Below are positions 48,528-58,425 of a stretch of DNA of 64,000 nt, piece by piece. The notes below the pieces were generated by a model, which saw only the letters and a list, made by a program, of their open reading frames with translations, made no database searches and was not told the origin of the DNA. Source of the stretch: Pyrrhosoma nymphula (taxonomy: Eukaryota; Arthropoda; Insecta; Odonata; Coenagrionidae); contig OY754328.1 in assembly GCA_963573305.1 (NCBI GenBank), positions 43,081,822-43,145,821 on the forward strand, given 5' to 3'. Both the position numbers and the translations under genes were made by a program. Positions within the stretch are counted from its first letter, which is position 1, and each line of letters begins with the position of its first letter.

Positions 48528-48701
48528 AACATGTTAAAAGAAAAACTTTGTACAATTCCACAATATGATTTATTTTACTGATCGATTTCAACGTCTGAGC
48601 GTCATTGTCAAGGTATCTTGGCAATGACGCTCAGACGTTGAAATCGATTGGTAAAATAAATCATATTGTGGAATTGTACCAAGTTTTTCTTTTAACATGT
48701 T
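48528..48701. repeat. 174-bp near-perfect palindrome of hammerhead-like repeats
   Basis: The sequence is symmetric about 48614/48615: 87-bp arms with about four mismatches, no indel and no real spacer. Reading outward from the centre on either side: CTTGACAATGACG or CTTGGCAATGACG, then CTCAGACGTTGAAATCGAT, then a GTAAAATAAATCATATTGTGG stretch and TTTTTCTTTTAACATGTT. The motif aligns with the other hammerhead-like units: TTGACAA core, spare T, stem GACG/CGTT, GAAAT, then AGTA as a weak stem III and triplet. No duplicated target site is obvious. Confidence 0.8.
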
Positions 48702-48709
48702 TAATACTT

Positions 48710-50125
48710 TCCTCATTTTAATCGCAAAACGATTAAGATTTTAATAGAGTTTTTCATTTCCCATGCTTGGCCGATGATAGGGATATCGAAATATAATCGA
48801 AGACTTGAAGTCATAATTTCTCGCCCCGTGGGCGCTCGTCCTTCCCCGCACTCGTTCATCGCTGTACTTCGGCAGATATGCGCCATGAACCAGTCGACCG
48901 GTAGAATTGGGAAGAATGGCTTGGCTGCAGACTTTCGAGTCGATAAAGAGTAAAAGCAGGGGCCGAGGATGGCAGGCCGAGTCTTGCCTGCGCCTCTTGT
49001 GATTCGTTTGTCTTCTCTGTTGACGTTTCAAGCGTGCGTAATCGCATCATCTTCCTCCTCGCTGACTCGCTCGTTGTAATGCGACCGTAGCGCAAGCCTC
49101 TTCCATTTGATGCAGCCGCTGGCCACCTCAGCCTCCCTCTCCCCCCTCCCCCCCTTTCACGTCACCACCAAGACCACTGCCATTCCTCCCTCTTCGAAAC
49201 GGAGTGCTCTTTCAACTGCATCTCACCTGGGCCCCCTCTTGTCCTCCACTTTGACCCCGTGACGAGAGGCTGCCCCGGATCCACAGAAATGTATCCTCAA
49301 TGCTTTCAAAACTCTCCAGTGCAGACAATACTTGAGTTGCACGTGCTCCCCATGCACTGATATATATATAATACTCCCAGCTCAAACACCTTTTAATACG
49401 GTATTGAGTTAGAGCGTAATTTTCCTCTTCTAAATGTGTTATTGAAAGTTCAATAAAATAATTTGCCATTTTTCAAATCTATTACATCAGCAAGACTATG
49501 CGCCATAATCTTAGCTTAATCTTACTACTCTCTGGAAAACTTAAAATCAAGATCTGGCACTGCTTGAAATTGTTATTTTATATTAGACCTTTGTTGTCGA
49601 TTTTTGATAATAGCTGAGGTAAACCAACGGCACTAGTGGAACTGGTTAAGAATACCACCAAAGAAAACTTTTAATATATATACCATTATGATGGAATTAT
49701 TGATAAACGTCTTTAACATTTTCAGTGCTAAAATCATTTTGGTGATTTAACTTTGAAGTGTAATAAATTTTTGGGGTATTTTTCATTGCAATTTTTATTC
49801 ACATTTTGTTTGTTTATTGATATTTATCCAAATTTTATCTCAAGGAATATTCTTTAATTTTAATAATTAAACTTTAAAAGTTATTTCTTTTCATTAATGT
49901 GGTCTCTTTATTAAATGTTGACCTGAGAAAGTACAACGATGTATCGTTGCATGGAACTCAAATGGTTAAGTTAGATATTACGCAAAAATATAATAAAAAT
50001 TGAAATAAATTAATCTAAATCTTATCTCAAAGTTTCACAATTTTTACTACTTTCAAAATCGAATTGTTTCCTTGAAAGTCGTTTCACACTTGACCTAATC
50101 TCTTAACTCTCTCCTTTTGTTACAG
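48710..50125. other. Region upstream of the LRR exon, probably intron
   Basis: A GC-richer island at 48820-49290 and a very AT-rich stretch at 49490-50090. It ends in the polypyrimidine tract and splice acceptor TTTTGTTACAG at 50115-50125. I see no upstream exon of the LRR gene here. Confidence 0.45.
50115..50125 (+). promoter_or_regulatory. 3' splice acceptor of the LRR exon
   Basis: CTCTCCTTTTGTTACAG ends at 50125: a pyrimidine-rich tract followed by AG. It lies 39 bases before the initiator ATG, so a 5' UTR intron is implied. Inferred from consensus only. Confidence 0.65.
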
Positions 50126-50164
50126 AACTTGATTCCTCGTTGGATTTCCGAAGCAGCAGCAGCC

Positions 50165-51230
50165 ATGGCTAAGCCGACCCGTAACTGGGCCATAGCGATT
50201 CTCTGCTTGTGCGTGCTGACCATAGACGCGGCCGAAGCCGCCAAGGGGAAGCACCATAAGGGTCGCCACAAGCAGAAGGATGAGGAGGACAGCAGCGAAC
50301 TCAAATGGCCCCGGAACATCTGTGACTCCCAGCACCAGCAGATCCTCTGTTGCTATTGCGACAGGAGTGACTTCGGGGAAGCTACCGACGCCAACTGCTG
50401 GGTCTGCTACGAGAGCTCCCCGGGTAACGCCATCTGGGACTCTTTCTCCTCCCAATCCAACCTGACCCGACTGACCTTCGTGGTCCGACCTGGCTCCTCG
50501 CTGTCCACCGTGCCAACCAGAGCCCTCTCCCGCTTACCCAACCTCAATTACGTCAAAGTCCAGTACGCAACCATCGCCGAGGTGCCGTCTTTTGCCCTGG
50601 CCAACGCCTCCTTCATCCGAGAGGCTCAGCTGTCCCGCAACCAGATCATGTCCTTGAGGCCGTCCGCATTCGCGCATCTAGCCTCCCTGGCGACCCTCGA
50701 ACTCTCCGAGAACAGACTCTCGGTCGTTCCTCGAGATGCATTCGGCCCGGACCTCCCTGAGCTCCGTCGCCTCTTCGTGGACAGGAACAACATCAGCCAC
50801 ATCGACGACATGGCGTTCAAGCACCTGCCCCGACTCGAGGAGTTGGAGATGCAGAGCAACCAGCTGAGCGAGATTCACAGGAGCACGTTCATTGGTCTGG
50901 ACTCGCTCAGGCGGCTGGACCTGCGGGCAAACAGGCTGACCGTGATCAAGGACGGCACATTCATGGAGATCCCTTCCCTCCACGAGCTGGATATCGACGA
51001 GAACAAGCTGGAGGCAATCGAGCCCAAGGCTTTCAAGGGGCTGCACCACCTGATGAGGTTAAGGCTGAGAGAGAACAAGCTCAAGACCCTGAGCGACAAC
51101 GTGTTCGTCGGAGTGACCAACGTGCACTTCTTGGACCTGAGAGACAACAACCTCTCCACATTGACGGCAAATGCAGTAGAACCTCTTAGGCGCAACCTCA
51201 AGAATGTCACGATGAGCTTCTTTTTGGAAG
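50165..51230 (+). CDS. Connectin-like leucine-rich repeat surface protein, first coding exon
   Basis: The exon encodes residues 1-355 plus one base. Residues 1-25 are a signal peptide (hydrophobic AIAILCLCVLTI, cleavage likely near AEA-AKG). A basic His/Lys-rich stretch follows (27-38), then an N-terminal Cys cluster (C53, C62, C63, C65, C78, C81) with NICDSQHQQILCCYCD and an N-glycosylation site at N99. About nine LRRs of 24 residues follow, with xLxxLxLxxNxLxxI consensus, e.g. SLRRLDLRANRLTVIKDGTF. I chose ATG 50165 because the frame upstream opens only at a TTG next to the splice acceptor and the ATG precedes a clean signal peptide in a CAGCC-ATGG context. The exon ends at GGAAG before GTAAGC (51231), phase 1. 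The Cys-region pattern and repeats fit insect connectin, a homophilic adhesion protein on muscles and motor neurons; other LRR surface proteins are possible. The C-terminal cap and membrane anchor are not in view. The exon is GC-rich unlike its flanks. Confidence 0.85.
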
Positions 51231-51236
51231 GTAAGC
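51231..51236 (+). promoter_or_regulatory. 5' splice donor, phase 1
   Basis: GGAAG followed by GTAAGC matches the donor consensus. Reading through it, the frame loses its LRR pattern and stops at 51268, so splicing here is likely. Confidence 0.8.
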
Positions 51237-51816
51237 GTTACCATTACATTTTAGAGGACAGATTTTAGTAAAACGTAATTTTCATAGGGTCCGATCTTTT
51301 TTTAATGTAAGGAAAACAATTTTCCTTTATTTGGCCGTATCCTTATCGGCTCTTAGCTAGTGATTTTAATTTTAATACATTTACGGTAATTTTTGGAGAA
51401 TGTCGCGTCCTAGGATATTACTGTTTTTGTGAGTAAATATGAATAAGTAGTAAAATAATATTAAATTTGTTAACGTTGATTTTAACATATTGGCATTAAA
51501 GAGATGAACTAATTAAATAGGTGCAATCATTAATTTGTTAAGTGTTCCTCGGTGATTTCTGCGATGTGAGCAAATAGTCAATGAAACATTTAGAACATCT
51601 AAACATTGCTTTATTCATTGAAAATGCTCATTACATTAAAGGAATAAGGAATTTTTCTCTGATCTATCACTTAATACTTCGTCATTCACAGATTCTTTTC
51701 TTTTATAATGCTCATATTTCATGCTTATCGTATTCTTTATATTTCTATCAATTTTTTCAGAATATATTTGTTCATATTCCATCGTAAGTTTCCGCGGTGA
51801 TGTTCAGATGAATTCT
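51237..51816. other. Intron of the LRR gene, no other feature
   Basis: AT-rich sequence following the donor. No continuation exon with an LRR C-terminal Cys cap is visible here or further down to 64000. Confidence 0.5.
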
Positions 51817-51817
51817 T

Positions 51818-51937
51818 TTCCATTTCCGGGTTTCCACCGAGTAGGTTGCTTTTTGAGAGACAACAGTTTCGCCCGTATTCCAACGGGCGTCTACAACGTC
51901 AAAAGTATACTTACGCGATGGAAACCCGGAAATGGAG
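51818..51937. repeat. Foldback with central hammerhead-like motif
   Basis: Arms 51818-51846 and 51909-51937 are inverted copies (CCATTTCCGGGTTTCCACCG against CGATGGAAACCCGGAAATGG). Between them on the minus strand (51896-51859): TTGTAGA, spare C, stem GCCCG/CGGGC with loop TTGGAATA, GAAAC, loop TGTT, GTC. Stem II, GAAA, stem III and GTC are intact; the core differs from CUGANGA at two positions. Flanks CTTTTGA and TCAAAAAG could form stem I. It lies in the presumed intron of the LRR gene. Confidence 0.6.
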
Positions 51938-51939
51938 AA

Positions 51940-54900
51940 GCATTTGTATTTGCTCATACTAAGTACCTTTTTGTTATTATCTTGCATCAAGATACGTACC
52001 TCTTAAATTATCAGAATTTTTGGTAAAAGTTAGTCTGAATAAATGATACTTGATTACTAAGAAGTACCTACTATCTCGGCGTCCTCAGCGCATCCTTTAC
52101 TTAATGTAATAAAAGTGGGATTATGAACGCATCGCCAGCTTTGTCTTCCGGCAACCTCTCTGAGATAATGTATACAATGAAATTTATCGGCTCAGTCAGA
52201 GTGAAGTAAAATAACTTTGTCGACATTTGCGTCGAGAGATTAGGATTCTGAGAGTCCAATTCACGCAACAGGATAAGTAGAAGGGCGTTGATTTATTTTT
52301 CCTGATTAATATTACGTTCGCGAAATCATTTAGCATGTTGCTTTCCTTTCCACATCACAACATAATTTATTTCTTCCCTCTTTTGCCTCTCATCGATATT
52401 GGAGAGGCGTGAAACTGTGCCGAGTTATTTTTTGATTGCGGAATAATTCAAGGGGCCGAAATGCTCTTTCACAAAGTGATCCGCTAAGAGTTTTAGCAAG
52501 TGACGCGAAAAGAGCGGAGAGGGAGGGATGGGGATGGAGATTTCCTTAATTAAAACATCTAGAAACGTGCTGATCTCACACACACACATATACACTAGTG
52601 AGCTTTAATCGAGAATCCCTCCCTTCTTGTTAGCCCACGCTTTGACTCTCAAAATATGCGCATTTTACACGCGAAGAAATACGTGGATCTCCCATCTCTC
52701 GCAAAGGGAGCAATCCCTTTAAAATAAAAGAGGACAAGAATGCGCGCTGCCGAAAGCCTTTCAATTCAAAAGCCGATCTCTCTTTTTATTTTTGAGCCCT
52801 CTCCTCACTCCAAACCCTTTTCAAAGTCCCCTCCTCCCCCAACCATCAGCAACAGAGGACTTCCTCATTACCCGACCTCGCGTCACAGACGATCCCGGCG
52901 TGCCGATGACCTTGCCCGTCCTGTGACTATGCGGGGACTCTCTCCATCCATCTTCTCCTCTCATTGCCGCAGCAACCTCCGCTCGAATAGCTGATCCCGT
53001 TTTAAATCGTCGCCGCTTTACTGATCCAACTATCCTACTCCCAAGCTCGCGTCGTCCACTAGAGAGCTTTGTGATATTCATCAAACGTATGTGATTTCTG
53101 CTGATATCTTTAAAAAAAAAATTCTATCAGGGGAAAATTTTTCCCCCAGCGCTGCTCGATCCTCAATCACGCATAAAAATACTGTTTATTCTCTCAGATT
53201 TGAGTTAATACCTCTTACGAGCCATACTCGAGGTTGAGGATTAGCACCACGGCGGAGTTGAAAGGCAATTTCCATGGAGTTTTGAAGTGGTGCTGTCTAA
53301 TTAGGAATGTTTCCTCGCAATATTCAATCTCACAATTTCTCAATGTACTCACTGTATATTGATCTGCAATGCTGACTAATTAGGAAAGCTGGGATGCCTT
53401 GGCAACGAATGTCTTCTATCCACTTGCTTGTCGCTCACAATAATACCAAAGAATTAATCAATTTCTGTGGGATCTGTATTGAAACGTCGGCCAACAACTA
53501 CCTAAGCTGGTGGAAAACCCTAGAAGACTTCACTAAAATCTCTTTCTATAATCGAATTCACATAGTTTACCTGTGGTCATCTGTTATTCGTTCTTTAATA
53601 GCATTCAATCTTGTTTTATTCAGCCTAATATATTTCTTGTCATATATTCTAATCCCATATAATCCTACTGAGCTGATTAACATATCTTTTGATATGGTAT
53701 TTATAAGGTCACTCAATGGCAGTGTTCTCTCTTTCAATTTCATTTGTAGTCCTTATGCCTTTGTCTGCATTTATTTATCCCAATTAGCATACTATATATG
53801 AATTTTTGCGAATTTAACCAGTATCTGATATTCCTTCATGTAAATAATCGATATATTTATCATTAACCGATAATCCATTATTCTATGTAATAATAATTGA
53901 ACAGACTTTTCAAGTATTAAAGTAATAAAAACATTTCGTCACTCTGACAGAAAATTCGAACCGAAAACCATCGGTGATAAAATGTGGTTATGGACTTTTA
54001 TGTTAGTTCAATATTATAAATCGGCGCAAATTATTTCATGTTAAAAACTGTGCGATGATAGCATCAATATAAATCGAAAATAGTTTTATAAAACCAGAAA
54101 AAACTGTAAAAAGTCTGTTGAAGTGTTTTTGATATAATATGTAAATTCTTGAGAATAGACAGTGGTCAAATCTTAACTTAAAATGTTTTTAATTTACCTG
54201 GAATAAATAATTTAATGCGTTGGATACTTCATATTTAAAGCAATTGCTGTGTATGTCTAATGAAAACCTATTTGATAGAAACTATTCCCTCAACCCTCAG
54301 TTTCACAATATTAACAGAACTATCACGTTACTATAATGACTATGCCCTACCCTAATGCCTGGTAGGTATTTAATATAGTGAATTTAAGGTTTTTCTTATC
54401 AAAACGTAACCGTGCTAAGAAATTTGATGAGTTACGAAATGAATATTTAGCATTAACTGAAATATGGAAGCATGAAGAATCAGCAATGATCTTTCCATAT
54501 GTGGATATTGTGCAATTAAGTAGTCTTATGTGTGGGCGTGGCTACTAAGTAAGTGCTGACATAACTTTCAAATGGGAAAAGGTATACATAATTCTCTCGT
54601 AGATTTTGTTTGTGAAATATTTTCTTGGGGACTTATCCTGCTTTAATTTATGAATAATTGCATTTTCCTTCGCTCCAATCGTGTGGGGATACACATTTCC
54701 ATTTAAAACTGCATTTATTGGCCATTTTATTTATTTACTTCTTTTTATTTCAACCAAACTTATTTTTATTTTTTAACTCTTTAGTTTTTGTGTGATAAAC
54801 GATTATAGTCACTATACGTTTAAATATTTAGTTATTAGATGGCGTGAATTTTGCAAAAACCCGCGTGTTGCTGAAGTTTCAATCCAAATGTGACCAATGA

Positions 54901-55244
54901 CGAACATTTTTGAGAATCAAACTCCCCAAGATTCATCTCATCTTAAAAACTAATATGTATCAACAAATATTCCTGACTTTGAGACTTGAGGTGATATTTG
55001 CTAAATATCCGAATGTATCTAAATATATCCAAAATGAGTGGTATGAAGAAACTGATTAATAGGTAAAATCTACGGAGATATTTGAATATAAATTTAGTTT
55101 GACCTGCACTATGTCAATTGAAAAGTAACATGATAAATGAATTTTTCACTCATAAAAAAATTTTATTTCGTTTACTAATAACGGATTAAACCATAAACGT
55201 GTTTAAATTAATGTCTTTGAGATTGTCGACAGGCTACTAATTAA
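51940..55244. other. No gene recognised
   Basis: AT-rich with one GC-richer patch (52740-53060). The 135-codon frame at 53394-53801 is Ile/Leu/Phe/Ser-rich with hydrophobic stretches and no recognisable family; it looks like an AT-rich chance frame. Confidence 0.4.
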
Positions 55245-55790
55245 TCTTCTTATTATATGTAAAAAAGAATGTTTGTTTTTTTCGTGTTTTATGCACGCCA
55301 ATATCATACATCCGATTGCGATGAAACTTTGGTGAGTTGTTGCGCGCGTGCCCATAAAGGTTTCTGAATTATAAAACGGGCAATTTTTGGGGTTGTTTTT
55401 ACCCCAATACTGTTATCATTTACTCCCATAAGAAAAGCATTGAATTCGGTGCAGGTTTTTCTCTAATTTCTTTTTTAAATTACTTGCACTCAAGATATTG
55501 TGGTACAAAATTTCCTTGGCAACCAGGCGTGAATATCCATTTAATAGCGATTTCATTAATGGCTATTCACTCCTGCAGCATTTAAAGGCCCGGTTCAGTG
55601 GCTAATTTGATAGCTGTAGTCAAACGACTACAGTTAGCCTTGCCTTCTCAATGACCATCAACAAGGCAAAAGGCCAATCGTTTCAAGTGTGTGGATTAAA
55701 TCTGGAAAATCCATGCTTGTCACATGCTTACGAGTAGGGCAGCCGAAAAATTTATTTCAGAGGTGATCTTCCGTGTTTACTATGAAGTCT
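55245..55790 (+). mobile_element. Internally deleted Helitron with helicase C-terminal scrap
   Basis: The left end begins TCTTCTTATTATATG after an A, followed by GAATGTTTGTTTTTTTCGTG, GCACGCC and GATTGCGATGAAACTTTGG, a pattern I know from Helitron-type repeats in insects. At 55614-55740 the plus strand encodes VKRLQ, LAFSMTINKAKGQSFQVCGL, NLENPCLSHA and, after a short deletion, CLRVGQPKNLF, i.e. motif VI of the Pif1-type Helitron helicase with the expected GQLYVA stretch lost. Stop codons and deletions make it non-coding. The 3' hairpin is not clear; CTAGT at 55793 is a weak candidate. Confidence 0.65.
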
Positions 55791-55794
55791 ATAC

Positions 55795-57120
55795 TAGTGC
55801 CAAGTTGGATTTGTGGAAGTAATGCGGAATGGTTAGATTCTGTTGCCGTAAATAAACAGAGACGCATTTTTATAGAGGTGTCTCGAATGAGAAAAAAATG
55901 AGAAAATTTAAACTTATAAAATAATCTTCCTTAGAATACAGGCGTGACTTCAATGTCTTTGGTGCAGTTACATGAAAATTAGGGGTACGTTTTGGGGAGT
56001 AATCGTTTTCCGAATTAGCGCAGCCGTTGGAACTTCGAAGCGGACATCCTCTGGTATTGATTCCCGCGAATGCGCTGGACCGGACGGCCCTTGGACGAGA
56101 AGAAGGACCTTGGGAGATCGAGATAACGTAATGAAAGGGAGGGATTTCCTTCACCGCATGCCTCCATCGCCTCCTTTGTCCTTCCTCGTCCCTCGCTTCC
56201 CTCCTCCGAAACACTCCATCCCTCCCCCCTCCTGCCCCCCCCCCCACCTCCACCCTCCGCAGCCTCCCCCCCCCCGCCCCCAACCCTTTACGTAGGTACC
56301 TCTCAATTCATCCACTCTCTCGCTTGGTCTATTGAGGGCTGATGCCCTAATCAGATTCCGTCGCCCTCCAGTCTCCTGCCCCTTACAATCCCCCGCACCT
56401 CCTCCATCCATCGCCCTTTCGATAAAAGTGACCCTACCTACCCCCTCTTTCCCTTTTTCAGCCTCCCCCCCCTGCTCCTCTTCCCCCTCCCTTGTTTCCA
56501 AGAGCCCCCTTCCCCTCTCCACTCTCACGGAGGGTGGTTGGAATAGGGCATCGCCTCCCTCCCCACCCCATTAGACTATTATCGCCCTATTCCGACACCC
56601 TCCTCCACCTCCCGGCCCCCCGAGCGCCGCCCCTCGACCCTTCCCGGGGAGTGAGTGGCCCTTTCATGCTTCTACATGGATGAGAGCCGCTTCGTGTTTC
56701 CCTCTGCCTCATTCGCACACTTCTCCCTCTAGAGGTCCTCTCGATCACGCCAGCAGCGGCCGTGCCCGTCTAGTCTATGGCAGATGCAAACAATGAAGCT
56801 CAGGCCGAGGCGTAGGGCGAACACTACACGCTATTCGTCGTACGATATCTATCTCTGTGTATGGTGCACCAAGGCATTGGTTTTGGTTCCCGGATTTAAA
56901 TGGGCTTGTCTCGTTCATTGTGTAATTATTCTGATTGTGAATAGAGAAAGCATTCCCATAAATTGTTGCGCTCTCTTGTATCCGTGAATTGGGAGCCGTT
57001 ATTAGGTAAAGGGGAACATGAAGTTCTTAGCATCTCTATATTTTTTTATTTTTGTGTTCCAGGCGCTTTTGGTTGTCAGTACGACCCTTGAATCTTTATT
57101 AGTCACACAATATATCATGT
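55795..57120. other. No gene recognised; strong CT-rich island 56150-56580
   Basis: Long C and CT runs (56220-56290, 56460-56480) give Pro/Ser-rich frames on the plus strand and Gly/Arg-rich ones on the minus. They lack domains. The rest is unremarkable. Confidence 0.4.
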
Positions 57121-57125
57121 TTGAA

Positions 57126-57153
57126 CTGATGAAGAATTCGAAACGCGTTTACC
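57126..57153 (+). ncRNA. Hammerhead-like scrap with collapsed stem II
   Basis: CTGATGA (57126-57132), spare A, GAATTC, GAAAC (57140-57144), GCGTTTACC. The two boxes are intact and GAAACGCGTT matches the motif at 11.39 kb, but stem II is reduced to the palindrome GAATTC with no loop. No flanking element is identified. It could be chance. Confidence 0.3.
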
Positions 57154-57154
57154 T

Positions 57155-58075
57155 TCAAGTAAATCTCATGCACCTATATATCTTCCTAATGCATATCTCT
57201 CCCAATAGACCGTTTCTTCTTCATTTATATAAGGGTATAAAACTTAGTAATAGCATCTTCATTCAGTAGTCAGTTGTTGATAGAGGCCAATTCGGGTTGT
57301 CTTTGCTGCCATCGTGTTGTGCTTGACCTCTATAGTTTACATACAAACTTTGAAAGAATTATTTGTGAGGTCATGCTACACAAAATAACGTGCTACTCTA
57401 ATTGTTATGAACATTCTCGGTTGAAGTTCGTCTGCCTTCACCGGGTTTTGGCATTTCTTCCATTTTTGCTTCGCCGTCCGAGACTTGGTCGACTCGCACT
57501 TCTTTCCACATCTCTCCTGGAGCATATTCCATTCCACTCCTCGGTATTCTGTTCAGAGGTATTTGTGGAACATAGTTGAAGCTCGATTTCTCCAAATGTA
57601 TTGCGTTCGCGCAGGCCATTTTCGTTTACTCATTACCAGGGCCGGCACGAGGCGTGGGCCAGCAAAAGCAACATGCGGCCGGTTGTAAGGAGTGTCGTGA
57701 AGGGTGGAAACTGAAAAGGGGACAAAGTATGAAAATCGAAAACTTTTACCAACTTCCATCGTTTATTTCCATATCCAAAGTGACCTTCTTCAGGCTATCG
57801 TAAAATTGAGCGACACTCATGACTAACTTCAACAAATGCAACCGACGGGCTGACTATTCCTTTCTGTATGCTATGATTAAGATTAAATATTGAAAACTGG
57901 CGAACAACATTTCCGACCTCAAAGTGAATAATGCAATTTATTAGTTCTCATCGACAAAATACAAAGGAAATTATGTATTTGAAGGACATTATGTTGAAAT
58001 GCCACATCATCACCCGTGATACTTTTCGTCATCTAATTTAACTAAATGCATTACTGTACCTTGATCTATTCTCAT
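57155..58075. other. No gene recognised
   Basis: At 57636 CAGGGCCGGCACGAGGCGTG resembles the terminus of some insect DNA transposons, but I found no inverted partner. Otherwise nothing. Confidence 0.35.
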
Positions 58076-58077
58076 AA

Positions 58078-58425
58078 CCATTAATTTTGTGTCTAAATCT
58101 TTTTTTCCATATATATGTATCCACATATTGGTAAACATTTATTTGTATTCATCTATATGTAACTTTATATCTGTATCCTTATTATTTTGTATTTATTTAT
58201 AAGTATTCTTAAGCAATCATATTGGTATCAATTTATATATATTCATATGTATGTACTTTATATTTGTATCCTTATTATTTTAAATCTACATAGGTACCAG
58301 TATTCTTAGGAATCATACTGTACTCAACCATTTTCTGAGCCAAATTCAGTTTGCTGTAGCATTTGCTCCAAGGGTGATGCCCAGAGCATAATAAATATAT
58401 ATTCTATTCTATTCTTTTAAAAAAT
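58078..58425 (+). repeat. AT-rich repeat with internal duplication and ATTCT tail
   Basis: A unit containing TGTATCCTTATTATTTT and then AGTATTCTTA occurs twice (near 58172 and 58267). It is followed by GAGCCAAATTCAGTTTGCTG, then GATGCCCAGAGC and ATAATAAATATATATTCTAT with an ATTCT-type tail ending near 58415. That 3' tail is typical of insect LINE copies or SINEs that use them. Class is not certain. Confidence 0.5.

Noticed and set aside
50117..50164. Translation start of the LRR protein at an upstream TTG
   Set aside because: It overlaps the splice acceptor; the ATG at 50165 gives a clean signal peptide.
53394..53801. 135-codon frame with hydrophobic stretches
   Set aside because: AT-rich composition favours Ile/Phe/Leu/Ser; no family resemblance or promoter signal.
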